A DNA stretch of 11,069 nucleotides, from assembly GCA_001777055.1 (NCBI GenBank), contig MFCX01000006.1:7435-18503 (forward strand), in the 5' to 3' direction. Under the pieces are notes generated by a model that did not search any database, was not told the DNA's origin, and saw only the letters and a list, made by a program, of their open reading frames with translations. Both the position numbers and the translations under genes were made by a program. Of this stretch, positions 4,912 to 10,385 are shown piece after piece (position 1 is the first letter of the stretch; the number at the start of each line of letters is the position of its first letter). This stretch comes from Candidatus Daviesbacteria bacterium RIFCSPHIGHO2_02_FULL_39_12. GTDB lineage: Bacteria; Patescibacteriota; Microgenomatia; Daviesbacterales; UBA10151.

Positions 4912-7254
4912 ATGGAAGTGACAACGACAACAGGAATAGATTTTATCAGCTTAATAATGCTGCTGGTGGCATTTTTTGCCTTGACTTTATTGGGAGTCGG
5001 AGCCTTCTTGTTTTTCAAAAAGTATTTAGTAGGTTGGATTAAGTATAAAGATCGTGAAAAAGAATCTTTGCAATTTGTTTTACTGCAAATTAAGGTTCCA
5101 AGAGGTAATGAGATAAAAATTGATGCGGCAGAGCAGCTTTTTGCTACCTTTGCTTCTTTAGCAAAATCAGGCGGAATTTTATCTGCTTTCAAACCTCAGC
5201 CTCATTTATCCTTTGAGATTGTGGCAGTTCATGAATCTATCAAGTTTCTTGTCTCCTGCCGTAAATCTTTACAGGATCTATTAGAAAAGCAAATCCACGG
5301 AGCATACCCGGATGCAGAAATCAAAGAAGTTCCCGAATATAATATTTTTTCCGAAATCTCTCAAACAGCTTATGCTCAACTGAAGTTAAAAAGCGCCGAT
5401 TATTTTCCGATTAAAACTTTCCGTGATTTACCAACAGATCCGCTGTCCGCTTTAACTTCAGCTTTGGCCAAAATGCAGCCGGGGGAGGGAGCTGTGCTGC
5501 AGCTAATGATTTCTCCTTCAGACGGCAAGTGGAAAGACTTGGGTAAAAAATGGGTCAAAAAGGAAAAAGATCCGGGTAAAGAAAATAACCCCAAACCGCC
5601 TCCGGATGCGAAGCAATTGGAAGCTGTGGAAGGGAAACTTTCCAAGTCTGGTTTTGAGGTTAGTTTAAGACTGATAACTTCCTCTACTTCTGCCGAATCT
5701 GCCAAAGCGCATTTGACCAATATCAAGGCTTCTTTTGAGCAATTCAGCGGACCCTACAATAATTTTACCGGAGCTAAAGTAGCCTCGGAAAAAGGCTTTT
5801 TGACTGATTTTATTTACCGCTATATGCCAAGATTTTCCAAAGGCTTGGTATTAACATCAGATGAGCTGGCCTCGGTCTTCCATTTTCCCAACAAATCCAT
5901 TGAAACTCCATATATCACTTGGTTATCTTCCAAAAGAGCTCCGGCTCCGGAAAAAATTCCCACCTCCGGTCTGTATTTAGGCAAGTCTGTTTTTAGGGGA
6001 GTAGATAGAACGGTTTATTTGGCAGAAGATGACAGAAGAAGGCATATGTACATTATCGGCAGAACAGGTACAGGTAAGTCGGAACTGTTAAAAAGCATGA
6101 TGCTGCAGGATATTTTATCCGGCAAGGGTTTGTGTTTTATTGACCCTCACGGTGATGCGGCAGAGGAAATGTTAGAGTTGATTCCTCCGCAAAGAGCAGA
6201 GGATGTGATTTATTTTGACCCCTCGGATATAGCCCGGCCCTTTGGCTTAAATATGTTGGAAGCCTACACAGAAGAACAAAAACATTTTGTGGTGGCCTCC
6301 ATCATTGGACTGATGTACAAGCTGTTTGATCCTAATAAAACAGGCATTATCGGCCCCAGGTTTGAGCATGGAGTGAGAAATGCCATGTTGACTGCCATGA
6401 GCAAACAGGGCGCCACTTTTGTGGAAGTGATGAGGATTATGACTGATGCTGAGTTTGTCAAAGAGCTGCTGCCTTTGGTGTCCGATCCGGTTGTTAAAAG
6501 ATATTGGACTGACCAGATTGCCCAAACCACAGATTTTCATAAATCCGAAGTTTTGGATTATACGGTTTCTAAATTCGGCAGGTTTGTCACCAATAAAATG
6601 ATGAGAAATATCATCGGTCAATCAAAATCCGCTTTTGATTTAAGAAAAGTCATGGATGAGGGAAAGATTTTAATTATGAACTTGTCCAAAGGCCGGATTG
6701 GAGAAGAAAATTCTAACTTTTTAGGGTTAATTTTAGTGCCCAAGATTTTAGCTGCGGCCATGTCTAGGACTAATATGCCGATGGAGCAAAGGCGGGATTT
6801 TTATTTGTATGTAGATGAGTTTCAAAATTTTGCCACCGATACCTTTGCCGATATTTTATCCGAGGCCAGAAAATATAGACTAAATTTAGTAGTTGCAAAT
6901 CAATTTATTGGTCAAATTGGAGAAGATTTAAAAAATGCGGTGTTTGGCAACGTGGGTACGGTGATTGCTTTCAGGGTAGGAGTGACAGATGCCAATTATT
7001 TGCAGCATGAATTTTCCCCAACTTTCACTGAACAGGATTTAGTTAATATCGAATCTCCCCATGTTTATATTAAAACCATAGTTTCCGGAGAGCCTATGGT
7101 GCCGTTTTCTTTGGATACCACCAAGGATATGGCCAAATGGCAGGCGATGTTAAAGCCGCAAATCGGCGCAGCAATTAAAGAATTATCCAGGCTTAAGTTT
7201 GGCAGGGATGTAACTCAAGTAGAAGCAGAAATTATCACAAGGGCAAAATTATAG
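4912..7254 (+). CDS. Membrane-anchored VirB4/TraG-like ATPase (type IV secretion, DNA-transfer type)
   Basis: A 780-residue protein. One hydrophobic helix (about residues 9-35) anchors it, followed by a basic segment. Residues ~45-350 form a long non-catalytic region containing a charged, Lys/Pro-rich stretch near 210-230. The motor domain carries Walker A GRTGTGKS (383-390, catalytic Lys389) and Walker B YLYVDEFQNF (D635, E636), then RKYRLNLVVANQFIGQI, the sensor-like motif typical of VirD4/TraG/TraD coupling proteins and related HerA/FtsK-type pumps. Such hexameric motors use ATP to move DNA or protein across the envelope. It stands here without other type IV secretion genes, apart from the 91-residue partner. 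Possible roles are DNA uptake, conjugation-like transfer, or a type IV pilus-related process; the sequence does not decide. The start has no Shine-Dalgarno and follows the upstream stop by 3 nt. Confidence 0.87.
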   Translation: MEVTTTTGIDFISLIMLLVAFFALTLLGVGAFLFFKKYLVGWIKYKDREKESLQFVLLQIKVPRGNEIKIDAAEQLFATFASLAKSGGILSAFKPQPHLSFEIVAVHESIKFLVSCRKSLQDLLEKQIHGAYPDAEIKEVPEYNIFSEISQTAYAQLKLKSADYFPIKTFRDLPTDPLSALTSALAKMQPGEGAVLQLMISPSDGKWKDLGKKWVKKEKDPGKENNPKPPPDAKQLEAVEGKLSKSGFEVSLRLITSSTSAESAKAHLTNIKASFEQFSGPYNNFTGAKVASEKGFLTDFIYRYMPRFSKGLVLTSDELASVFHFPNKSIETPYITWLSSKRAPAPEKIPTSGLYLGKSVFRGVDRTVYLAEDDRRRHMYIIGRTGTGKSELLKSMMLQDILSGKGLCFIDPHGDAAEEMLELIPPQRAEDVIYFDPSDIARPFGLNMLEAYTEEQKHFVVASIIGLMYKLFDPNKTGIIGPRFEHGVRNAMLTAMSKQGATFVEVMRIMTDAEFVKELLPLVSDPVVKRYWTDQIAQTTDFHKSEVLDYTVSKFGRFVTNKMMRNIIGQSKSAFDLRKVMDEGKILIMNLSKGRIGEENSNFLGLILVPKILAAAMSRTNMPMEQRRDFYLYVDEFQNFATDTFADILSEARKYRLNLVVANQFIGQIGEDLKNAVFGNVGTVIAFRVGVTDANYLQHEFSPTFTEQDLVNIESPHVYIKTIVSGEPMVPFSLDTTKDMAKWQAMLKPQIGAAIKELSRLKFGRDVTQVEAEIITRAKL

Positions 7255-7260
7255 TATAAT
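7232..7260 (+). promoter_or_regulatory. Promoter of the tRNA-Ile gene
   Basis: TTATCA (7232-7237), a 17-nt spacer and a perfect TATAAT (7255-7260), ending 9 nt before the first base of the tRNA. It overlaps the last codons and stop of the ATPase gene. Confidence 0.6.
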
Positions 7261-7269
7261 TTCTTCAAC

Positions 7270-7340
7270 AGGCCCGTAGTTCAATGGTAGAACGATTGGC
7301 TTATATCCAATTCACGAGGGTTCGATTCCTTCCGGGCCTA
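7270..7340 (+). tRNA. tRNA-Ile, anticodon UAU
   Basis: The cloverleaf folds fully by eye. The acceptor AGGCCCG pairs with CGGGCCT (7 bp). The D stem is GTTC/GAAC, and the anticodon stem ATTGG/CCAAT is perfect with loop CTTATAT. The anticodon is TAT, with T33 and A37 in place. The variable loop is TCAC, the T stem GAGGG/CCTTC (one G-T pair) and the T loop TTCGATT. The discriminator is A73, as expected for isoleucine. The genome continues CCT, so the CCA end is not encoded and must be added after transcription. An unmodified UAU anticodon reads AUA (and possibly AUU/AUC). Most bacteria read AUA with a CAU anticodon changed to lysidine, so this is a minority solution. The recombinase gene ends 24 bp downstream on the other strand. 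Confidence 0.93.
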
Positions 7341-7363
7341 CCTAAATTCTGGTCCGCCCACCT

Positions 7364-8230
7364 TTACAGTTCTTCCAGTCTGACCTTGCCTTCGCCGCCT
7401 TGGCCTTGGATAAACTGGAGATATTTTTCGGTGGTTGATAATCTCTTGTGACCTGCCAGTTTGGAGACCGTCAACAGAGATACCCCTGATTGTAATTGAT
7501 GGGCTACCCAGGTATGACGAAGATCATTAACCTTAGCGCCCTTGATTCCGGCAATTCTAAAGTATCTGTCAATTGTAGTTCTGATATTCCTAATCAGTAA
7601 CGGCTTGCCCGTTTTAGTCACAAACAGGGCATGGGAAGGGGTTTTTGGTCTGACTTCCAAATATTTGCTGACAGCTTCAGCAGCTGGTTTATTTAAGGGA
7701 ATAGTTCTTTCATTGGTGCCTTCAAAAGCAGGAACATGAATAGTTTTTGGCTCCTGGAAGTTGATGTCTTCTACCCGCAGTTGAGCCAGCTCTCCAATCC
7801 TGATGCCGGTTTGTAAAAGAAGCTCGATGACTGCAATGATTCTGGTATCAGCTCTGGCAGCATCCCTTAAAGCGCGGTATTCGAGTTTAGTTAAAATTCT
7901 GGGTGGTTTATTTTCAAACTTAGGATGAGAAAGGCCAGTGGCTGGATCATTAGTAATAATATTTGAAGTTTTTAAGAATTTAAAAAAAGTTTTGGTGGAA
8001 TTGGTTTTTCTGGAAACTGATTTAGGAGTGTAAGCTTGTTTGGCTAAAGAGTCCATGAAGGCCTGTAGATCTTCGGTTGTGACTATATTCGGATCGGTTT
8101 TTCCCAAGCTGTTTAAGTAGTTAACCAGTTGCTCAATGTCTTTGCCATAAGCTAAGATAGTAGCTGAGGCGCGGGATTTACCTTGCAAGTGGCCGACAAA
8201 CTGTTGATGTGCATCCTTGAGTGAAACCAT
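7364..8230 (-). CDS. Tyrosine recombinase, XerC/D-like
   Basis: A 288-residue protein from ATG 8230, the usual Xer size (~295). The open frame extends further upstream to 8374, but that part crosses the promoter and palindrome, so I start at MVSLKDAHQQF. The N-terminal SAM-like core-binding domain covers residues ~5-95, the catalytic domain ~110-285. Recognisable catalytic residues are R144 (TGIRIGEL), R238 (NDLRHT), H261 (LAGHKR) and the nucleophile Y270 (STTEKY). By eye alignment with E. coli XerD, the catalytic Lys in GKG corresponds to Glu170 (FEGTNER) and the first His of HxxR is Asn235. Family members cut and rejoin DNA at paired short sites, resolving chromosome dimers or integrating elements. 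No partner recombinase is visible. A perfect palindrome overlaps the promoter and may be its target or operator. Confidence 0.88.
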   Translation of the reverse strand: MVSLKDAHQQFVGHLQGKSRASATILAYGKDIEQLVNYLNSLGKTDPNIVTTEDLQAFMDSLAKQAYTPKSVSRKTNSTKTFFKFLKTSNIITNDPATGLSHPKFENKPPRILTKLEYRALRDAARADTRIIAVIELLLQTGIRIGELAQLRVEDINFQEPKTIHVPAFEGTNERTIPLNKPAAEAVSKYLEVRPKTPSHALFVTKTGKPLLIRNIRTTIDRYFRIAGIKGAKVNDLRHTWVAHQLQSGVSLLTVSKLAGHKRLSTTEKYLQFIQGQGGEGKVRLEEL

Positions 8231-8237
8231 GTCATGT

Positions 8238-8266
8238 ATTATATAGTTATAGGATGAATTCGTCAA
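8238..8266 (-). promoter_or_regulatory. Near-consensus promoter of the recombinase gene
   Basis: On the minus strand, TTGACG (8266-8261), a 17-nt spacer, then TATAAT (8243-8238). Seven nt later is the ATG at 8230, so the message should be leaderless. The -35 and part of the spacer lie inside the palindrome 8249-8283, so anything binding there should repress this promoter. Confidence 0.75.
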
Positions 8267-8283
8267 GGACGAATTCATCCTAT
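8249..8283. repeat. Perfect 16-bp inverted repeat with 3-bp centre between divergent promoters
   Basis: The left arm ATAGGATGAATTCGTC (8249-8264) and the right arm GACGAATTCATCCTAT (8268-8283) are exact reverse complements around AAG. It lies upstream of both predicted start points (recombinase on the minus strand, FtsB-like on the plus strand), so neither mRNA should contain it; it is more likely a DNA site than an RNA hairpin. Candidates are a dif-like site for the adjacent recombinase or an operator. In single-recombinase Xer systems such as XerS/difSL the site also lies next to the gene. Confidence 0.9.
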
Positions 8284-8303
8284 CTGCACCTCGAAGGTGG
8301 GCT

Positions 8304-8331
8304 TTGACTCCTTTGAGGTGGTGGTTACAAT
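8304..8331 (+). promoter_or_regulatory. Promoter of the FtsB/DivIC-like gene
   Basis: TTGACT (8304-8309), a 16-nt spacer and TACAAT (8326-8331). The -10 ends 11 nt before ATG 8343; a normal start point near 8338 would leave most of the AGGAG at 8333-8337 untranscribed. Either the start point is slightly upstream or the message is nearly leaderless. Confidence 0.5.
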
Positions 8332-8342
8332 CAGGAGTAATT

Positions 8343-8693
8343 ATGCTTAAGAAAATAATCGTAGGAATAATCATTTTAGCAGTGTTATTTTTGGCATATA
8401 AGTTGTTTTCTCAAATATTGTATGCCTTAAAATCAGAAGGCAGGTTAACCCAAGCTGCAGAAGTGGTATATAGCCTGGAAATGAAAAACAAACAATTACA
8501 AAAGAAACTATCTGAAATACAGTCGGTAGAATTTATTGAATCTCAGGCCCGTAATAAACTGGGGTTATCTAAAAAAGGGGAAACAATTGTAATTATTGCG
8601 GAGGATAAATTAAAACTGGTTTTAGGAACCAGCCAGTCTGCAATACCCCGTTTACCCAATTGGCTAGGTTGGTTGAAGGTATTTTTACACTAA
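8343..8693 (+). CDS. FtsB/DivIC-family septum formation protein
   Basis: A 116-residue protein from ATG 8343, chosen because AGGAG lies 5 nt upstream and the protein then begins MLKKIIVG directly before a membrane helix. An in-frame TTG at 8304 lies in the promoter. A short cytoplasmic end is followed by a helix at about residues 4-22. Then comes a coiled-coil segment (EVVYSLEMKNKQLQKKLSEIQ) and the family-typical block FIESQARNKLGLSKKGETIVII, where the ARxKLGLxKxGE pattern is the DivIC/FtsB hallmark. Members act outside the membrane as a bitopic bridge with FtsL and FtsQ in the divisome. The C-terminal ~30 residues are less conserved. It is divergent from the recombinase, a pairing that would suit chromosome resolution and division, though this could be chance. 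Confidence 0.85.
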   Translation: MLKKIIVGIIILAVLFLAYKLFSQILYALKSEGRLTQAAEVVYSLEMKNKQLQKKLSEIQSVEFIESQARNKLGLSKKGETIVIIAEDKLKLVLGTSQSAIPRLPNWLGWLKVFLH

Positions 8694-8741
8694 CATTTAA
8701 CTACCGAGCATAATTTCCTTACATAATTCGACATGCAGGTG

Positions 8742-8770
8742 TGGACTGAGTAAGCGCTGTCTGCTAAAAT
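8742..8770 (+). promoter_or_regulatory. Possible promoter before the 50-residue ORF
   Basis: TGGACT (8742-8747, 4/6 of consensus), a 17-nt spacer and TAAAAT (8765-8770), then 7 nt to ATG 8778. The geometry is the same as at the other leaderless starts of this window, but in AT-rich DNA such a match can arise by chance. Confidence 0.35.
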
Positions 8771-8777
8771 TAGCAAA

Positions 8778-8927
8778 ATGGCTGGAGCAGAGCACATTGT
8801 TCTCAGAGATGATGGACAGATTAGAGAACATATTATTGCCGGTACTTATCATGGTCCTACAGAAGGAATCCGGGTTAGTCGTAGACCAAAGCATATAGAA
8901 CGGCTGTTTTCTTCTTCCTATACGGGC
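8778..8927 (+). CDS. Short ORF of 50 residues, possibly the front of a broken gene
   Basis: It runs from MAGAEHIVLRDDGQIREHI to LFSSSYTG and stops at TAA. Composition is protein-like (charged, mixed, no low complexity), and a -10-like box sits 7 nt before the ATG. I do not recognise it. The +1-frame sequence directly behind it (AEGRHKITGLDIGSG...) looks like the start of a methyltransferase domain, so this could be the N-terminus of a frameshifted gene rather than a complete small protein. Confidence 0.35.
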
Positions 8928-9213
8928 TAAAGCCGAGGGGCGACACAAAATCACTGGTTTGGATATCGGCAGCGGCAGATTTGGTTTACTTGAGAAAGAT
9001 CAGTTGGATTTCATTTTTACCGTAAATAGCGGAAGATACTTTTCGCCGAAAATATTTGAAGAAGTTGTTAGAACCGCAACCAAATATCTAGTACCAAGGG
9101 GTACTTTTATGGCCTATTACTTTATCGGTAACCTCCCCTGGTCTATAGGAGGGTATAATAATGGTTTTAACACTGCTGCTAGTTGCGTAGCCGCCAGGCA
9201 GATTTTATGTTAA
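8899..9213 (+). pseudogene. Methyltransferase-like remnant, probably decayed
   Basis: The frame is open from 8899 to a TAA at 9211-9213, with no good start (TTG 8959 is the first start-like codon). It reads TGLDIGSGRFG, resembling SAM-binding motif I, then soon after DQLDFIFTVNSGRYFSPKIFEEVV and KYLVPRGTFMAYYF. These match the motif IV and post-motif order of class I methyltransferases (..DxIf.vn...P.G.f..). Only ~10 residues separate the two blocks where a real enzyme has ~40-60, so an internal deletion is likely. The coding signal appears to continue in another frame after about 9183 (up to 9395), implying a second frameshift. The methyltransferase reading is tentative; the degenerate state is more secure than the identity. 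Confidence 0.4.
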
Positions 9214-9310
9214 GAAGAGGCAGGAGGAGGTATCGTCCTATACAGGGTATTAGTTTGGTATGGAACCATCCCGGTGATGAAGAAACAAGAGGCGGTTTCA
9301 TTTTGAGAAA

Positions 9311-9395
9311 AACCTCCGCTTTCTGCAGTATCCAGACCTGCCAGTCTGGTCAGACCGCTGGAGAACCCGTTATGACGGGTGATCACAACGGATAA
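9311..9395. other. Cluster of perfect short hairpins
   Basis: Two perfect 6-bp hairpins occur in tandem: CCAGAC/GTCTGG (9332-9337 with 9344-9349) and ACCCGT/ACGGGT (9365-9370 with 9375-9380, loop TATG). CTCC (9314-9317) can pair with GGAG (9360-9363) to enclose the first. CCGTT (9367-9371) can alternatively pair with AACGG (9387-9391), excluding the second hairpin. The cluster lies at the convergent junction of two degenerate ORFs and could be a bidirectional terminator or the relic of a structured element. No T-run is present. Confidence 0.45.
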
Positions 9396-9805
9396 ATCAT
9401 ACCCATGCCTAAATGATTAGATCTGGTAACAACACCCCCAACTCTTGCATTAGCAGGTAAGCCTGCTTTATTAATGCGTCCTGCTCTTAGAATAGCCGGA
9501 GGAAGTGTTTTAGGGTCGGTACCGGTTAATATTTGCCAGTCACTGGTCTGCTCGAGTTTATATCTCAGGCTTGATCCTAATTCAAAATAAAGTCCACTGA
9601 GTATAATGACTTTATGGCCTTGAGCAGCTAATCCGTGAAGTCCCCGCCTTTCATCTATTTTGGGATGCCAATTACCAAGCAATCTATTATAATCCTCTGT
9701 GGCGCCATCTCCGCTAAAGATCTCCGGGCTCGTTCAATAGCCTGTTCGCTTACAGGTAAACCAGCTACCTCTCGGTGTTCTTGCGGTGTTGCGGTTGGAT
9801 TTATA
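9383..9805 (-). pseudogene. Frameshifted minus-strand ORF of unknown identity
   Basis: Two overlapping minus-strand frames look like one interrupted protein. The upstream frame runs through NPTATPQEHREVAGLPVSEQ and RSLAEMAPQRIIIDCL to a TAG near 9655. The other continues from about 9680 as GNWHPKIDERRGLHGLAAQG and KVIILSGLYFELGSSLRYKL to a TGA at 9383. A single-base indel near 9675-9680 would join them. Composition is convincingly protein-like, but I recognise no family. The upstream end cannot be trusted beyond ~9805, because the plus strand there encodes the histidine-kinase N-box. No promoter is visible. I call it a fragment because it lacks a start at its left border and needs a frameshift. 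Confidence 0.45.
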
Positions 9806-10105
9806 AAAATTGACAATGCCGTTAAATTTTCGCCTGCTGACTCAAGAGTCTTTTTAACTCTTGGATATAAGGCGTCACATTTTATCATAGGCATTAAAGA
9901 TTTAGGAAGTGGAATATCTAGAAAAGAGTTACCTAAAGTATTTGAGGATTATTACCAGGGGTCTAATGCCTCAAAAGAGGGTTTAGGTTTAGGATTATTT
10001 TTAGTAAATGACATAATTAGGCGATTGCATGGAATGGTTAAGATCAAATCCCGGGTAAACAAGGGAACCAATGTTGAGGTGTGGTTACCTAGAGCAAAAC
10101 CCTGA
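9806..10105 (+). pseudogene. Histidine kinase C-terminal ATPase domain, truncated
   Basis: About 99 codons of a HATPase_c domain. The N-box is IDNAVKFSP (Asn codon at 9815). The G1 box is DLGSGISRKELPKVFEDYYQ, with its Asp 28 residues after that Asn, a normal spacing. The G2 box is EGLGLGLFLVNDIIRRLHG, followed by the closing KGTNVEVWLP and a TGA at 10103-10105. The phosphoacceptor His domain and the sensor region are missing: upstream of ~9806 the sequence stops resembling a kinase and merges with an antisense ORF. The fragment has no start codon of its own and no promoter. It is most likely the severed 3' end of a two-component kinase gene, left by a rearrangement. The nearby response-regulator tail on the opposite strand may come from the same system. 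Confidence 0.8.
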
Positions 10106-10122
10106 CTGATATAAGGGCTAGT

Positions 10123-10170
10123 TTAATCCTTAATCATATACCCAAAACCTCTGACAGAATGAAGGAGTTT
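10123..10170. repeat. Imperfect direct repeat, left copy (response-regulator 3' end)
   Basis: It shares about 48 bp, including an identical TTAATCCTTAATCAT block, with 10898-10944. The two copies bracket the 56-residue gene and the nucleotidyltransferase. Third-position differences show they diverged as coding DNA before or after duplication. Confidence 0.7.
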
Positions 10171-10179
10171 TTTCCTGTT
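10123..10179 (-). pseudogene. Response regulator C-terminal tail, copy 1
   Basis: On the minus strand this reads NRKKLLHSVRGFGYMIKD and a stop (TAA at 10125-10123). It is the end of an OmpR/PhoB winged-helix DNA-binding domain (kLiHTVRGvGY is the wing). Homology to copy 2 ends near 10170; everything before the tail is replaced. Only ~18 codons survive, so it is non-functional. Confidence 0.75.
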
Positions 10180-10193
10180 TTGATACAAACGGG

Positions 10194-10204
10194 TATGATA
10201 GAAT
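10194..10204 (+). promoter_or_regulatory. Weak -10 candidates before the 56-residue gene
   Basis: TATGAT (10194-10199) and TAGAAT (10199-10204) overlap; the latter ends 10 nt before ATG 10215. I find no good -35 at the proper distance. No Shine-Dalgarno precedes the gene, as for other first genes here. Confidence 0.3.
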
Positions 10205-10214
10205 TGTAACTGCC

Positions 10215-10385
10215 ATGAAAAAAACAGCCCAACAAGTTCAGGACGATCTTTTTAGAAAGATGCCTGTAGAGAGGAAAATCAGAATAGCCTCTTCGTTCTG
10301 GCATTTTGCTAAAACTATGGCTGGGGTTGACAAGATCTATCATAACATGGATGGAATTAGAGAATACATTAAAAAAAGTCGCTAA
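10215..10385 (+). CDS. Small helical protein preceding the nucleotidyltransferase, candidate antitoxin or partner
   Basis: A 56-residue protein starting MKKTAQQVQDDLFRKMPVER and ending GIREYIKKSR. It is charged and predicted largely helical, with an aromatic patch SSFWHFAKTM in the middle and a basic end. It has no membrane helix and no family that I recognise. Its last 35 bases overlap the start of the nucleotidyltransferase gene in another frame, so the two are translationally coupled. A short helical protein overlapping an MNT-type enzyme is the usual layout of a toxin-antitoxin pair, but which member would be toxic cannot be read from sequence. The ORF is intact amid debris and conserved in style, which argues for function. 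Confidence 0.6.
   Translation: MKKTAQQVQDDLFRKMPVERKIRIASSFWHFAKTMAGVDKIYHNMDGIREYIKKSR

Noticed and set aside
7270..8230. Integrated element with attL at the tRNA-Ile gene and its integrase next door
   Set aside because: The layout fits, but no second copy of the tRNA 3' end (GGTTCGATTCCTTCCGGGCC) is seen in the window, and the recombinase is Xer-sized with an FtsB-like gene beyond it rather than element cargo. It would need flanking sequence.
8249..8283. Palindrome as an intrinsic terminator
   Set aside because: It has no T-run and lies upstream of both divergent promoters, so no visible gene transcribes into it.
8231..8374. Longer recombinase start at 8374
   Set aside because: The added 48 codons cross the -35/-10 and the palindrome and begin inside the FtsB-like gene; the ATG at 8230 fits the family N-terminus and promoter geometry.
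8697..8954. Minus-strand ORF of 85 codons downstream of the FtsB-like gene
   Set aside because: Composition is unnatural for this genome (Ser/Cys/Asn-rich without any motif), and it is antisense to the more protein-like 50-residue ORF and its promoter.
9332..9391. Integron attC site
   Set aside because: The hairpins lack the paired R/L core boxes with the invariant AAC/GTT ends at the right spacing, and the recombinase lacks a visible IntI-specific insertion.
9635..9805. Plus-strand upstream extension of the kinase ORF as its sensor or His domain
   Set aside because: It reads as an unpatterned Cys/Ser/Ala-rich stretch with no HisKA motif, and it mirrors the minus-strand ORF.
9655..9894. Minus-strand ORF starting at 9894 as a full gene
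   Set aside because: Its first ~28 codons are antisense to the well-supported histidine-kinase N-box (NAVKFSP) and G1 approach, so only the part left of ~9805 is kept, as a fragment.
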